Assembly (NCBI GenBank): GCA_046328525.1
Contig: JAXLWK010000004.1
Coordinates: 62,001 to 126,000, forward strand
DNA: 64,000 nt
Reading direction: 5' to 3'
Source of the DNA: JBDHWG01 sp046328525
GTDB taxonomy: Bacteria > Chloroflexota > Anaerolineae > Epilineales > JAHCIE01
Below the pieces are notes generated by a model. It worked only from the letters and a program-made list of their open reading frames with translations. It was not told the origin of the DNA and made no database searches. Below are positions 56,330-64,000 of this stretch, in pieces; the first letter of the stretch is position 1; every line of letters starts with the position of its first letter. The position numbers were made by a program, and so were the translations under genes.

Positions 56330-59300
56330 CTAGGCCGGTATCAGCCGCAGGGTGACGATCTCGTAGGGGCGGATGGGGAAGCGCACCCGATGCCCCTCGA
56401 CCGCCAGCGCCGCCTCCGGGTCCTCGACGAGATTGGTGCGCTCGGCGGCAGCCAGCGGCAGCGCCGTCTCCAGCGTCACCTCACCCCGGCCGCGCTGGCT
56501 CTCGTACAGCCGCACGATGAGGCCCCGGCCATCCTCCGCCGCCTTCACCGTCTCGATCACCACGCCCGGCCGATCCACCGCCACGAGGGACACCGTCGTC
56601 GCCGCCGCCGCCGCGCCCTGCCCGGCCCACACCACCGGCTCGACGTTAACGGCGTAGCCTTCGGCGACCGTCGCGCCGCGCCAGTCGCCGACGTGGGGCA
56701 GAAGGCTGTAGCGGAAGGTGTGCTCGCCCTGGTCCGCCTCCGGGTCGGGCGAGATGGCGCTCTTCAGCAAGGTCAGGCGCAGGACGTTGTCGTGAATGTC
56801 GTGGCCGTACTTGCAATCGTTGAGCAGGCTCACGCCGTAGTCGCCCTCGCTCAGGTCGGCCCACTTGTGGGCGCACACCTCGAAACGCGCCCAGTCCCAG
56901 CTCGTGTTGGCGTGGGTCGGGCGGGCGATGTTGCCGAACTGGATGTCGTAGGTCGCGTGAGACGCCAGGATGTCCACCGGGAACGCAACCTTGAGCAGGG
57001 TCTGCCGCTCGCGCCAGTCAATGTGCGTGTCGAAGTCGAGGCGCGGGCTGCCCGCCGTCAGCGACACGCGCTGCGTCGTCGCGCTGTGCAGAATCTGGCG
57101 GCGAATCTCCAATGTGGCGCGCAGGGGGCCGCTCTCGACCACCTGGATCGAGGTCGCCGGCTCGGCCGGCCACATCTTGTCGGTGTAGAAGATGTCAATG
57201 TCCCAGGCATCGTTCGCCAGCGGGCGATCCTCGAACGCCTGAAACACGTTCCCCGCCTGGCCCGGCGCCAGGACCTCGCGCCGCGCCTGTTTGTCGTAGA
57301 CGCGGTGGACGTCGCCGCTCGCGTCCAGCTCGACGCGCAGCCGCCCGTTCTCCAGCCACGCGCCGTCAGCCTCGACGCCGGCCTCAGCCGTGTCCGACGG
57401 CGCACCCGCGCCGGTCAGGGCGGCGACGCCATACGGCGGGATGCCGGCGTGGGCGACGAGGAACCCACCCACGGTGGGCTGGCTGCCGGCCAGCGGGACG
57501 ACGCCCAGGATTTCGGGGACGAACACCGGCTCGCGCCGCCAGAAGGAGGTCGGGTTGGCGGCGACGATCGCGCCCTGGGGAGCCAACTCCGCCAGCCGCG
57601 CCCGCGCCGCCTCGGAGATGTCCGACGCGATGCGGGCAATGTCGGCGTGCTGCGCCAGGCTCTCTTCGTAGACCGCGCCGATCGAGGAGCCGGGCAGGAT
57701 GTCGTGGAACTGGTTGAGGCACAGCAGCTGCCAGGCGTGGCGCAGATCGGCGTGAGGGTAGGAGAACTCCCCATCCCCCCGTCCACGCACGGTGTCGCTT
57801 TTCCCCCCCGTGGACGGGGGGGGAGGGGGGGTAACAACCGTCGCCCACGCCGCCAGGAACTCGGCGGTGTGCAGCGCAATCTCGTTCTTGCGGTTGGCGC
57901 GCTTCACCCGCGCCTGGCCGGTGTACGTGCCGCGATGGTATTCCAGGTATAGCTCGCCGTTCCAGACGGGCAGGCCGTCGGACTCGGCGGCCAGGCCCTG
58001 GAAGAACTCGTGGGCGCTGCTCTGGCGTACCCGCGGCAGGCCAGGGTGCGCTGCCTCGCGCCGCCCCATCTCGATCATCTCCCGCGTCGGCCCGCCGCCG
58101 CCGTCGCCGTGGCCGTAGGCGACGAGAAGCTTGTTGGGGCCTTCCTTCTGCTGGTAGGTCGTCCACGCGCCGTGCACCGTCCACGGGTTTAGCTCGGCGT
58201 TGTAGGTCGTGATGTAGTGGTTCGGCGACGGCTTCCACGTGCTAGGGCCGGTCAGGAAGTGGGACAGGACGCGCGTGCCATCCAGCCCCTGCCACCAGAA
58301 GCTATCGTAGGGCAGCCAGTTGTACTGGCTCCAGCTCATCTTGCTGGTCATGAAGTATTCGAGGCCGACGCCTTTGATGAGCTGGGGCAGGCACCAGGGG
58401 AAGCCGAACGTGTCGGGCATCCACAGGATCGGCGTGCCCGTCGTCCCCAGGTTCTCCTGGAAGTAGCGGCGGCCCAGGATGACCTGGCGCACCAGGGCCT
58501 CGCCGCCGCTGATGTTACAGTCCGCCTCGATCCACATGCCGCCGGTCGGCTCCCAGCGCCCGGCCGCCACCTGCGCCTTCACCCCCTCGAAGATCTCCGG
58601 GTAGTCCTGCTGGAGAAAAGCGTACAGCTGCGGCTGGCTCTGGGTGAAGTGGAACTCCGGGAACTCGCGCATCAGGCCGAGGACATTGCTGAAGCTGCGC
58701 GCCGTCTTGAGGCGCGTCTGCCGCAGCGGCCACAGCCAGGCGACGTCAATGTGGGCGTGGCCGGTCGCCACAACATCCACATCCAGCGCTGGCCCGGCCG
58801 CCGCCAGCCCGTCCTCCAGCGCCGCCAGGGCCAGGCGCGCGCTGGCGTAGAACTCGTCGCCGATGGGCTGTTGCAGGTTCAGTAGCGTGACCGCGTGGTC
58901 GAGGGCATTGAGGAGGCGGTGGCGGGTCGGGTCATCCTTGTCGAGCAGGAGCGCGGTTTCGAGCGCCACCGACCCGGCGATGTACAACTCGCGCGTCGGG
59001 CTATCGAAGCGGCTGAGGCTCGGCTCGCCCATTTTGGCGTAGTCGTCGCGGCGGCCATACCAGCCGTAGAGCGCCAGGGTGTGCTCGCCCGCCTGCGCCC
59101 ACGGCGGCAGCCGCAGATCGTAGTGGAACTGGTCTACGCCCATCCAGGGCCGGCCGTCAATGTACGTCAGCGCCTCAGGGTGGACGAAGTCGTCGCGCAC
59201 GACGCCGATCGGGAGCGAGAGCACCGCGTCCGCCCAGCCGTCGGGGACGCAGAAGGTCGTGCGCAGGGTAAACTCGGTGCGGGGAACGCCCCACACATTG

Positions 59301-59470
59301 CCCGGCGCGGCCATCGGCCAGGCGCTATCGTCCACATCCGGCGCGACCAGAGGCTCGGAGCCGAGATGGACGCGGAAGGGCGGGAGAGGGCGGCACTCGC
59401 GGTACAGAAGCCGCCGCAGCAGGGTCAATCGGGCCTTGATTTTGTCGGCTGTCAGCCGAATCTGGTGCAT
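56330..59470 (-). CDS. Alpha-mannosidase (glycoside hydrolase family 38)
   Basis: 1046 residues from the ATG at 59470 (CGGAGAGAG upstream); the longer frame is low-complexity. The GH38 catalytic domain shows zinc ligands in TGHAHIDVAWLWP (about 240), TQSQPQLYAFLQQDYPE, RWEPTGGMWIEADCNISGGE and the nucleophile Asp in ILWMPDTFGFPW (about 348). C-terminal beta-sandwich domains carry GPLRATLEIRR, HIDWRERQTLLKVAFPV and GDYGVSLLNDCKYGHDI. No signal peptide is evident, so it is probably cytoplasmic and processes imported mannosides. Between the helical bundle and the beta domains a Pro/Gly segment (PPPPPSTGGKSD) comes from a palindromic repeat. Confidence 0.93.
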   Translation of the reverse strand: MHQIRLTADKIKARLTLLRRLLYRECRPLPPFRVHLGSEPLVAPDVDDSAWPMAAPGNVWGVPRTEFTLRTTFCVPDGWADAVLSLPIGVVRDDFVHPEALTYIDGRPWMGVDQFHYDLRLPPWAQAGEHTLALYGWYGRRDDYAKMGEPSLSRFDSPTRELYIAGSVALETALLLDKDDPTRHRLLNALDHAVTLLNLQQPIGDEFYASARLALAALEDGLAAAGPALDVDVVATGHAHIDVAWLWPLRQTRLKTARSFSNVLGLMREFPEFHFTQSQPQLYAFLQQDYPEIFEGVKAQVAAGRWEPTGGMWIEADCNISGGEALVRQVILGRRYFQENLGTTGTPILWMPDTFGFPWCLPQLIKGVGLEYFMTSKMSWSQYNWLPYDSFWWQGLDGTRVLSHFLTGPSTWKPSPNHYITTYNAELNPWTVHGAWTTYQQKEGPNKLLVAYGHGDGGGGPTREMIEMGRREAAHPGLPRVRQSSAHEFFQGLAAESDGLPVWNGELYLEYHRGTYTGQARVKRANRKNEIALHTAEFLAAWATVVTPPPPPSTGGKSDTVRGRGDGEFSYPHADLRHAWQLLCLNQFHDILPGSSIGAVYEESLAQHADIARIASDISEAARARLAELAPQGAIVAANPTSFWRREPVFVPEILGVVPLAGSQPTVGGFLVAHAGIPPYGVAALTGAGAPSDTAEAGVEADGAWLENGRLRVELDASGDVHRVYDKQARREVLAPGQAGNVFQAFEDRPLANDAWDIDIFYTDKMWPAEPATSIQVVESGPLRATLEIRRQILHSATTQRVSLTAGSPRLDFDTHIDWRERQTLLKVAFPVDILASHATYDIQFGNIARPTHANTSWDWARFEVCAHKWADLSEGDYGVSLLNDCKYGHDIHDNVLRLTLLKSAISPDPEADQGEHTFRYSLLPHVGDWRGATVAEGYAVNVEPVVWAGQGAAAAATTVSLVAVDRPGVVIETVKAAEDGRGLIVRLYESQRGRGEVTLETALPLAAAERTNLVEDPEAALAVEGHRVRFPIRPYEIVTLRLIPA
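57771..57830. repeat. Palindromic repeat inserted in frame in the mannosidase gene
   Basis: CCCCGTCCACG (57777-57787) pairs with CGTGGACGGGG (57810-57820), flanked by runs of C on one side and G on the other. It encodes PPPPPSTGGKSDTVRGRGDG, a loop between ATVVT and EFSYPHADLRH. It resembles C/G-run palindromes near 50310 and 59885. Confidence 0.75.
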
Positions 59471-59520
59471 GTCACACTCTCTCCGAACAGGGTCACCGGG
59501 GCACGGACAGGGGCTTCGGC

Positions 59521-60948
59521 CTACGGGTTCTCGACGCGGCCGATGTCGCCGCTGAGAGTGACCTTGTACGTCTGCACCGGCGTTTTGGCCGGGCCTTCGA
59601 CCACGTGGCCGTCGCGGACGTCGAAGCGCGAGAAGTGCCACGGGCAGGTCACGATGCAGCCGTCCAGGTCGCCCTCGTCCAGCGGCCCATCGGCGTGGCT
59701 ACACGTGGTGGACGTAGCGTAGAACGTCCCGTCGCAGTTGTATACCGCCACGTCCTCGCCCTCGACCTGGACCACGCCAATGGCGCCCGGCGCGATGTCG
59801 GCGACGCGGAACTCGTTCGCCGACAGCTTCGCCGGGGCCGACGCCGCCGCCTCGTGTGGGCCGGAAACCATGCCCTCCTCCCCCTGTTGACGGGGGGCCG
59901 GGGGGGTCTCCGGCGCGGGGGCCGGAGCAGGCGCCGCCGGTTGCGCCGCGTAGGCTGCCTGCTGCGCCTGCTGGTCGGGCATCATCAGGATCACCTTGTC
60001 GTCCTCGACGTGCACCGGGTACGTATCCAGGCGCGCGCTGGGGTCCGTCATCAGGTGGCCGTCCATGAGGTTGTACTGGAAGCCGTGCCAGGGGCAGGTG
60101 ATGACGTCGCCCTCCAGGGGGCCGGTGCAGACGGGGCCGCCGCGATGGAGGCAGCTATTGCGCAGGGCGTGCCAGTGGCCGTTGTGGTGGAAGACGCCGA
60201 CGGACAGGCCCTCGACCTGGACGATCTTGCGCGACCTCTCCCCCGGAAACTCACTGATGTCCGCCACGACGACGGCGTGGCGCGGCACATCCTTGTCCTT
60301 GTCGTGCTCCAGCCGATACGCCTCGTGGGCCAGGCGCTCGACCTCGGCCGTGTCCACCGGGGCCAGCGCCAGGTACTCTTCGACGTCCTTCTCCGTGCCG
60401 TAGGCGCGCGCGAGCAGCTCCAGAATGACCATCATCAGCTTGTTCCACGCTTCCAGGGCGCGGGTCTCGAAGTCCTCGTCTACGTGGCGCAGCTCCTGGG
60501 TAATCGCCTGGGCGATGGCGTGGGACATGTAGCCGACCTGGCCGATGACGTAGCGCTCGGCGATGTAGATGCGCGGGTCGGCGCCACGCGAGGTGTGGGC
60601 GCGGCCAACGTAGTCGAGGTAGGTCGCGTACTCGTCGTCGAAAACGCCGTCGCACGTGCGCAGCCAGAAATTCGCCTGGTGGCGCATGCGCAGCTCCAGG
60701 TAAGGCTCGTCAATCGAGCCATCGGTCTTGAGGAAGAACTTGCGCGTCGGGGGGTAGGCCATGAGGTGGGCGTAGAAGCGGTTGATGATCTCCGGCAGGT
60801 GCTTCTCGATGATCGGCTTCGTCTGCTTGATCGTCTCCACATCGTCTTCGTCGAACCCGACGAACTCGGCCATGTAATGGAAATACTGGCCGGAGTCCGT
60901 CGCCCCCTCGATCTTCGCGCCCGCGTGCAGCGGCTGGATCGTCGTCAT
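59521..60948 (-). CDS. Protoglobin-Rieske-Rieske fusion protein
   Basis: 475 residues from the ATG at 60948, preceded by AGGAGGGACG. Residues 1-190 are a protoglobin/globin-sensor domain (ATDSGQYFHYMAEFVGFDED, HLPEIINRFYAHLMAYPPTR, MRHQANFWLRT, AERYVIGQVGYMSHAIAQ with the likely proximal His in the FHY/MRHQ region). Residues 225-325 form a Rieske [2Fe-2S] domain (SCLHRGGPVCTG, CPWHGFQYNLMDG). After an Ala/Pro linker, partly encoded by a C/G-run palindrome, a second Rieske domain follows (TCSHADGPLDEGDLDG, CPWHFSRFDVRDG). It is soluble. It may be a redox-linked gas sensor or electron carrier with O2/NO binding; no catalytic partner is near. Confidence 0.85.
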   Translation of the reverse strand: MTTIQPLHAGAKIEGATDSGQYFHYMAEFVGFDEDDVETIKQTKPIIEKHLPEIINRFYAHLMAYPPTRKFFLKTDGSIDEPYLELRMRHQANFWLRTCDGVFDDEYATYLDYVGRAHTSRGADPRIYIAERYVIGQVGYMSHAIAQAITQELRHVDEDFETRALEAWNKLMMVILELLARAYGTEKDVEEYLALAPVDTAEVERLAHEAYRLEHDKDKDVPRHAVVVADISEFPGERSRKIVQVEGLSVGVFHHNGHWHALRNSCLHRGGPVCTGPLEGDVITCPWHGFQYNLMDGHLMTDPSARLDTYPVHVEDDKVILMMPDQQAQQAAYAAQPAAPAPAPAPETPPAPRQQGEEGMVSGPHEAAASAPAKLSANEFRVADIAPGAIGVVQVEGEDVAVYNCDGTFYATSTTCSHADGPLDEGDLDGCIVTCPWHFSRFDVRDGHVVEGPAKTPVQTYKVTLSGDIGRVENP

Positions 60949-61070
60949 CGTCCCTCCTCATAGTCGGCAGATACCTGGATTGAGCGTCATTATAATACAA
61001 CTGACGGGGGCATCAAATTGGTGCGCCGAAAATGATGACGCCCTGATCCCTCCATAACCACTTCGACTTG

Positions 61071-62261
61071 CTAGATGCCAGGCAATCGAGGCCACTCGTT
61101 GCTCAGGCGGGGTGGCTCAAGCCCGATGGCTGCAAACAGCTCAAGGGTGTCGGCTCGTGTCCAGTCACGAAAGTCTGGGAAGCGCTCAGCTCGTGGAATA
61201 ATCCAGCGTTTTCGACAAGCTGTACTGATACAATCGGCGGATGGACGGTTCACAATGCACTGCTCATCCTTCCCCTGTAGGTATGCCTGCCAGTTTTCAG
61301 CCAAGGGCATTATGAATACCTCGCGGGCAATGCCATGCCTCAACAGGTCTGGATCCATACCCACACGAGCTAGTGCCTCCCTAATCACACGAAGCTTCCA
61401 GTTTGGGCCCTGTCCGTATCTGTGGCCCGAAGCATACTTATGGTCGTCCTTGGCTAAGAGCAGACGCATGTCTTCGAAAATGGGGCCGGGCACATGGAAG
61501 TGGCCCCAACCCTCAGTTTCACCTATTCGCTTCAACTCTACAAGGCCAGGTAACTTGAGGCGGCTATAGATGGAAGAGCGCCCGAGCGCTGATGTGATGG
61601 TAATTAGGGCCAGTTTTGCCAGCTTCGACTCGCCGCTAATGATACCGGTTGTGCCTGAGTACTTCTCTTCGAAGAACTGCGCCGTTTCTGCCGAACCAAG
61701 TAGACTGGTAACGAGTTTTCCTCCCAATATGCGTGAGTAGGGCGGTACCGCCCCTACAACATAAGCATCCATAACGTTGACCAAGCGCGCTCTGCGATCA
61801 TCAACTGTCCAGCCTATGACCTTATCGCGTATCTGCAAGTTGAATACGGGGTCCTTAAGACCGAGTAGGCCGATCAGCTTTCCGTTGGCGCGGTCACGTA
61901 CTAAGAACCTCATTCGTCTCCCGTAGCCTTTAGAGACGGGGACCGACCACAACAGTGTGGCGAGACGGAATAATGCTCCCGTATCATCGCTAGCGACGAC
62001 TGGGACAAGTTCTGGATCAATCTTGCTGGGGTCGACTTCGCGACCGTCGGCGAAGTCCTTAATCAACCTCCTCAACTTCGGGGCGAGTGATGCGGCTTCC
62101 TGCTCAACAATCTCGGCTTTTTGTGCAGCGTGCTTGGCGCGGATCGCATCTTTCGCGATATGGGACAGTTCACCTTGGGTCCCGGTCAGTTCAATTCCAA
62201 GAGACACAAGATGCTCTTCAAGTTCAGTCCGTAGTTTGACTACAAGATAATCGCGCTCCAT
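61071..62261 (-). CDS. DruA-like (DUF4338) protein of Druantia-type defence
   Basis: 396 residues. The central block MRFLVRDRANGKLIGLLGLK, then DKVIGWTVDDRRARLVNVMD and LGGKLVTSLLGSAETAQFFE fits the DUF4338/DruA pattern of a degraded GNAT-like region with WxxxxR. The second part, STSALGRSSIYSRLKLPG-like (TSALGRSSIYSRLKLPG), GWGHFHVPGPIFEDMRLLL, HRYGQGPNWKLRVIREALA and RHGIAREVFIMPLAENW, is shared with proteins I recall annotated as DruA. In Druantia, DruA acts with DruB-E in phage resistance by an unknown mechanism. Here the upstream neighbour on the same strand is a GHKL ATPase rather than DruE, so the context differs from described types, as far as the window shows. Confidence 0.62.
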   Translation of the reverse strand: MERDYLVVKLRTELEEHLVSLGIELTGTQGELSHIAKDAIRAKHAAQKAEIVEQEAASLAPKLRRLIKDFADGREVDPSKIDPELVPVVASDDTGALFRLATLLWSVPVSKGYGRRMRFLVRDRANGKLIGLLGLKDPVFNLQIRDKVIGWTVDDRRARLVNVMDAYVVGAVPPYSRILGGKLVTSLLGSAETAQFFEEKYSGTTGIISGESKLAKLALITITSALGRSSIYSRLKLPGLVELKRIGETEGWGHFHVPGPIFEDMRLLLAKDDHKYASGHRYGQGPNWKLRVIREALARVGMDPDLLRHGIAREVFIMPLAENWQAYLQGKDEQCIVNRPSADCISTACRKRWIIPRAERFPDFRDWTRADTLELFAAIGLEPPRLSNEWPRLPGI

Positions 62262-62335
62262 ACGTTACCCCCATGCCCGTCGGGATATCCAACCGGGCTA
62301 TTGGCGCTGGCAATTATACAATGCTCCGCTACCGG

Positions 62336-62371
62336 CCACGAACTCCGACCCTAGAGGGTCGGAGTTCGTGG
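62336..62371. repeat. 36-base perfect palindrome
   Basis: CCACGAACTCCGACCCTA (62336-62353) followed immediately by its complement. It lies between the GHKL ATPase gene and the DruA-like gene (both minus strand), in a 218-base gap with no other feature. It could terminate the upstream gene or regulate the downstream one. Confidence 0.85.
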
Positions 62372-62479
62372 ATAGTCTTGTGACACAAGCGGTCTGCGAA
62401 ACTATGCTATTACCTTGAGAGTATCGTAGCGGCGGCTAGGTTGTTTCACCACTATCGCAACACGGACCGTCTTTTGGCG

Positions 62480-64000
62480 CTAACTGCAAAGGCCAGTGTT
62501 ACCGTCTAGGGTAAGCTGCGTTGCCCCCTGCTCTTCCCCCTCGTCTGCATCATCAAGATCAGTCACTTCTACGTCCACCGTGTGAATTTGGCCAAGCCGT
62601 TCGAGCGCAACGTTCAGACGCTGAGACCATTCGGCTCGTTCGGTTTGATAGAACAACTGCCGATCGTCGGTTGCCTCAATTTCGCACTCACCCAAAACGA
62701 ACAAGAGTACCTCGAGCGCCGCCCGTGAGTAGGGAGTGAAGCCTGTACCGGAATACAGGTCGGTGTAAAACCGATGCGCTGTATTAAGGTACAGAACCTT
62801 CTGGGAGCCAACCTGAACCACCCGGAAGAAAGGCCCACCCGGAAGAGACTCTTCCTCGACCTTGTATGGGTGTCCCTCCATTTGTACACGCAACTGGCGC
62901 TCTACTTCGGGCTCCGGAAGGCCTGCCTCTTTCGCCTTGCGGCGAACCTCCTCATCAAATAGCTTCTTGGCCTTCTCCTCTCGCACCGCTGGGTCGCCCC
63001 CCGGCTTGCGCGTCTTGAACTTCTGGCTGTCAGCCATGGCCCTCTCAGAAGGCTTGCCGGTCTCTTGCTTCTCGATGCGATTCTCGTCAACCTTTCGAGC
63101 CTCTTTGAGTCGCCCACGCAAGTGTCGAATAGTGTTCCAGACGCCATGCTGTACTAGGATATCCCACATGCGCTCGGATATCACAATCTGTTGCTTCGAC
63201 GTGGTAATCGAGAACTCCTCGTCAAGAGTTGGCGAGAAGTCAACCTCAACTTTCCAGTTGCGATCGTAGTTATTGAACCCCTTGTCGTCGTTCCAGCGAG
63301 GCACTACAGCGATTTGCCGTCCGTTACGCAGGATGATGATGCCATTATGCTCTCTCATAATGGCGAATCGCTGATTGGTGTTCTGACTGTCACCTCGAGA
63401 TTTGTCCTTGCGGCCGAAGGTAGGCGGAAGGTAAGCGTATCGAACCTTGACGGTACCTAGAGCCTTGCCGTCGCCACTAGAAACCTCGAGAGTCAAAGGC
63501 TCAAGGGCTTCAGCGCGGTCTTCGTCTAGATCATAAAACCGGTACCCAGGAGTCAGGAACAGAGGATCCAATCCCTGCACCTTTGTGCCGTTAACAAAGA
63601 TGTTCACACTCCGCAGGAGGTTACGATAGGTAATCCCGAAGTGCTCAAGCAGTTTGCGCTCCAGCGCTACCTTAGTCTTCCACGTAAGCTTGTCTAGCTT
63701 CTCAATGACGACAATGGTGCCTTGAGTCAAAGGCTCGCCCTCGCGGGTGGTCTCTACATATCGGGTCACCCAGCTAGGAGGATCCCCTGGCGTTGACGGT
63801 GGGATAACAATCGCCCGGTTGCCATCTGAATATTTGCCCGATCCAATATCGTCAACGTCCAACGTGACTTCGTGCCACTCACCACCTTCAACCTTGGAGT
63901 AAACTGTGAAGCGGCGTCCTTGACTGACAGAAGCGCTAGGTAGGCCATACCCGTACCGCCCATAGCCCTCTCGGTCGTCCTCTCGATGGGTACCACCCCA
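62480..64000 (-). CDS. GHKL/MORC-like ATPase, N-terminal part outside the window
   Basis: The frame is open to the right edge, so the true start lies beyond 64000; a TTG at 63862 is not the start. The first visible residues, GRYGYGLPSASVSQGRR and FTVYSK, are the ATP-lid (G2) region of GHKL ATPases in the form seen in MORC/Hsp90-like proteins of restriction and defence systems. Then LDVDDIGSGKYSDGNRAI, GTIVVIEKLDKLTWKTK (transducer-like fold) and a C-terminal helical, Lys/Glu-rich part (KFKTRKPGGDPAVREEKAKK, in part) follow. About 506 residues are present. The first ATP motif (N-box) is missing from the window. It is followed after 218 bases by the DruA-like gene. Confidence 0.72.
   Translation of the reverse strand, partial: WGGTHREDDREGYGRYGYGLPSASVSQGRRFTVYSKVEGGEWHEVTLDVDDIGSGKYSDGNRAIVIPPSTPGDPPSWVTRYVETTREGEPLTQGTIVVIEKLDKLTWKTKVALERKLLEHFGITYRNLLRSVNIFVNGTKVQGLDPLFLTPGYRFYDLDEDRAEALEPLTLEVSSGDGKALGTVKVRYAYLPPTFGRKDKSRGDSQNTNQRFAIMREHNGIIILRNGRQIAVVPRWNDDKGFNNYDRNWKVEVDFSPTLDEEFSITTSKQQIVISERMWDILVQHGVWNTIRHLRGRLKEARKVDENRIEKQETGKPSERAMADSQKFKTRKPGGDPAVREEKAKKLFDEEVRRKAKEAGLPEPEVERQLRVQMEGHPYKVEEESLPGGPFFRVVQVGSQKVLYLNTAHRFYTDLYSGTGFTPYSRAALEVLLFVLGECEIEATDDRQLFYQTERAEWSQRLNVALERLGQIHTVDVEVTDLDDADEGEEQGATQLTLDGNTGLCS

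Overview
The window is GC-rich bacterial DNA with frequent GTG starts, tight operons, and intergenic spaces filled with perfect hairpins. The gene set (RicT beside HolB/HolA, a DUF6391 protein, a complete Liv transporter, a sortase with LGFP-like repeats, SelA, Pro/Thr-rich secreted proteins) suggests a Chloroflexota bacterium, perhaps Anaerolineae-like. This is inferred from gene content; there is no rRNA or tRNA in the window to confirm it.

Left end (1-15.2 kb): a polymorphic-toxin island on the minus strand. A 2416-residue secreted Rhs/YD-repeat protein with its own strong promoter ends in a restriction-endonuclease-fold toxin and is followed by a HEAT-repeat immunity candidate. Downstream lie three orphan Rhs tips that repeat only the conserved core and carry different toxin ends: a lytic-transglycosylase-like one followed by a lipoprotein and a TIM-barrel protein, a barnase/RNase Sa-like one followed by barstar, and one of unknown type with no immunity gene left. 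A partial transposase closes the array, and a C-terminally truncated AGE epimerase gene borders it on the other side.

Middle (16-41 kb): a pentapeptide-repeat protein and a UbiD-family decarboxylase; an operon of a hypothetical gene and a DCC-family (DUF393) redox protein in which both cysteines of the CxxC motif are encoded by in-frame TGA, followed by a SECIS-like hairpin; a class II photolyase; an SLC13/TrkA-C permease; an anchored lipase-like hydrolase; ricT-holB-flavin reductase-holA-DUF6391; a Pro-rich secreted repeat protein; livK-H-M-G-F for branched-chain amino acids; and gyrA. An AvaI/BsoBI-type restriction-modification pair lies directly behind dinG.

Right part (41-64 kb): dinG with an N-terminal DEDDh exonuclease; a TPR-M20 peptidase-sortase-selA-subtilase run on the plus strand; a left-handed beta-helix protein; a membrane-anchored dihaem cytochrome c; a MalK/UgpC-type ATPase convergent with a GH38 alpha-mannosidase; and a protoglobin-Rieske-Rieske fusion. 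The end of the window holds a DruA-like (DUF4338) gene and a GHKL/MORC-like ATPase, probably the edge of a defence island.

The two most notable signals are the candidate UxxU selenoprotein, whose decoding is supported by selA about 29 kb away, and the Rhs main gene with its tandem toxin-tip cassettes. A third theme is that the palindromic intergenic repeats have also entered reading frames (subtilase, mannosidase, lipase, probably the Rieske protein) without breaking them.
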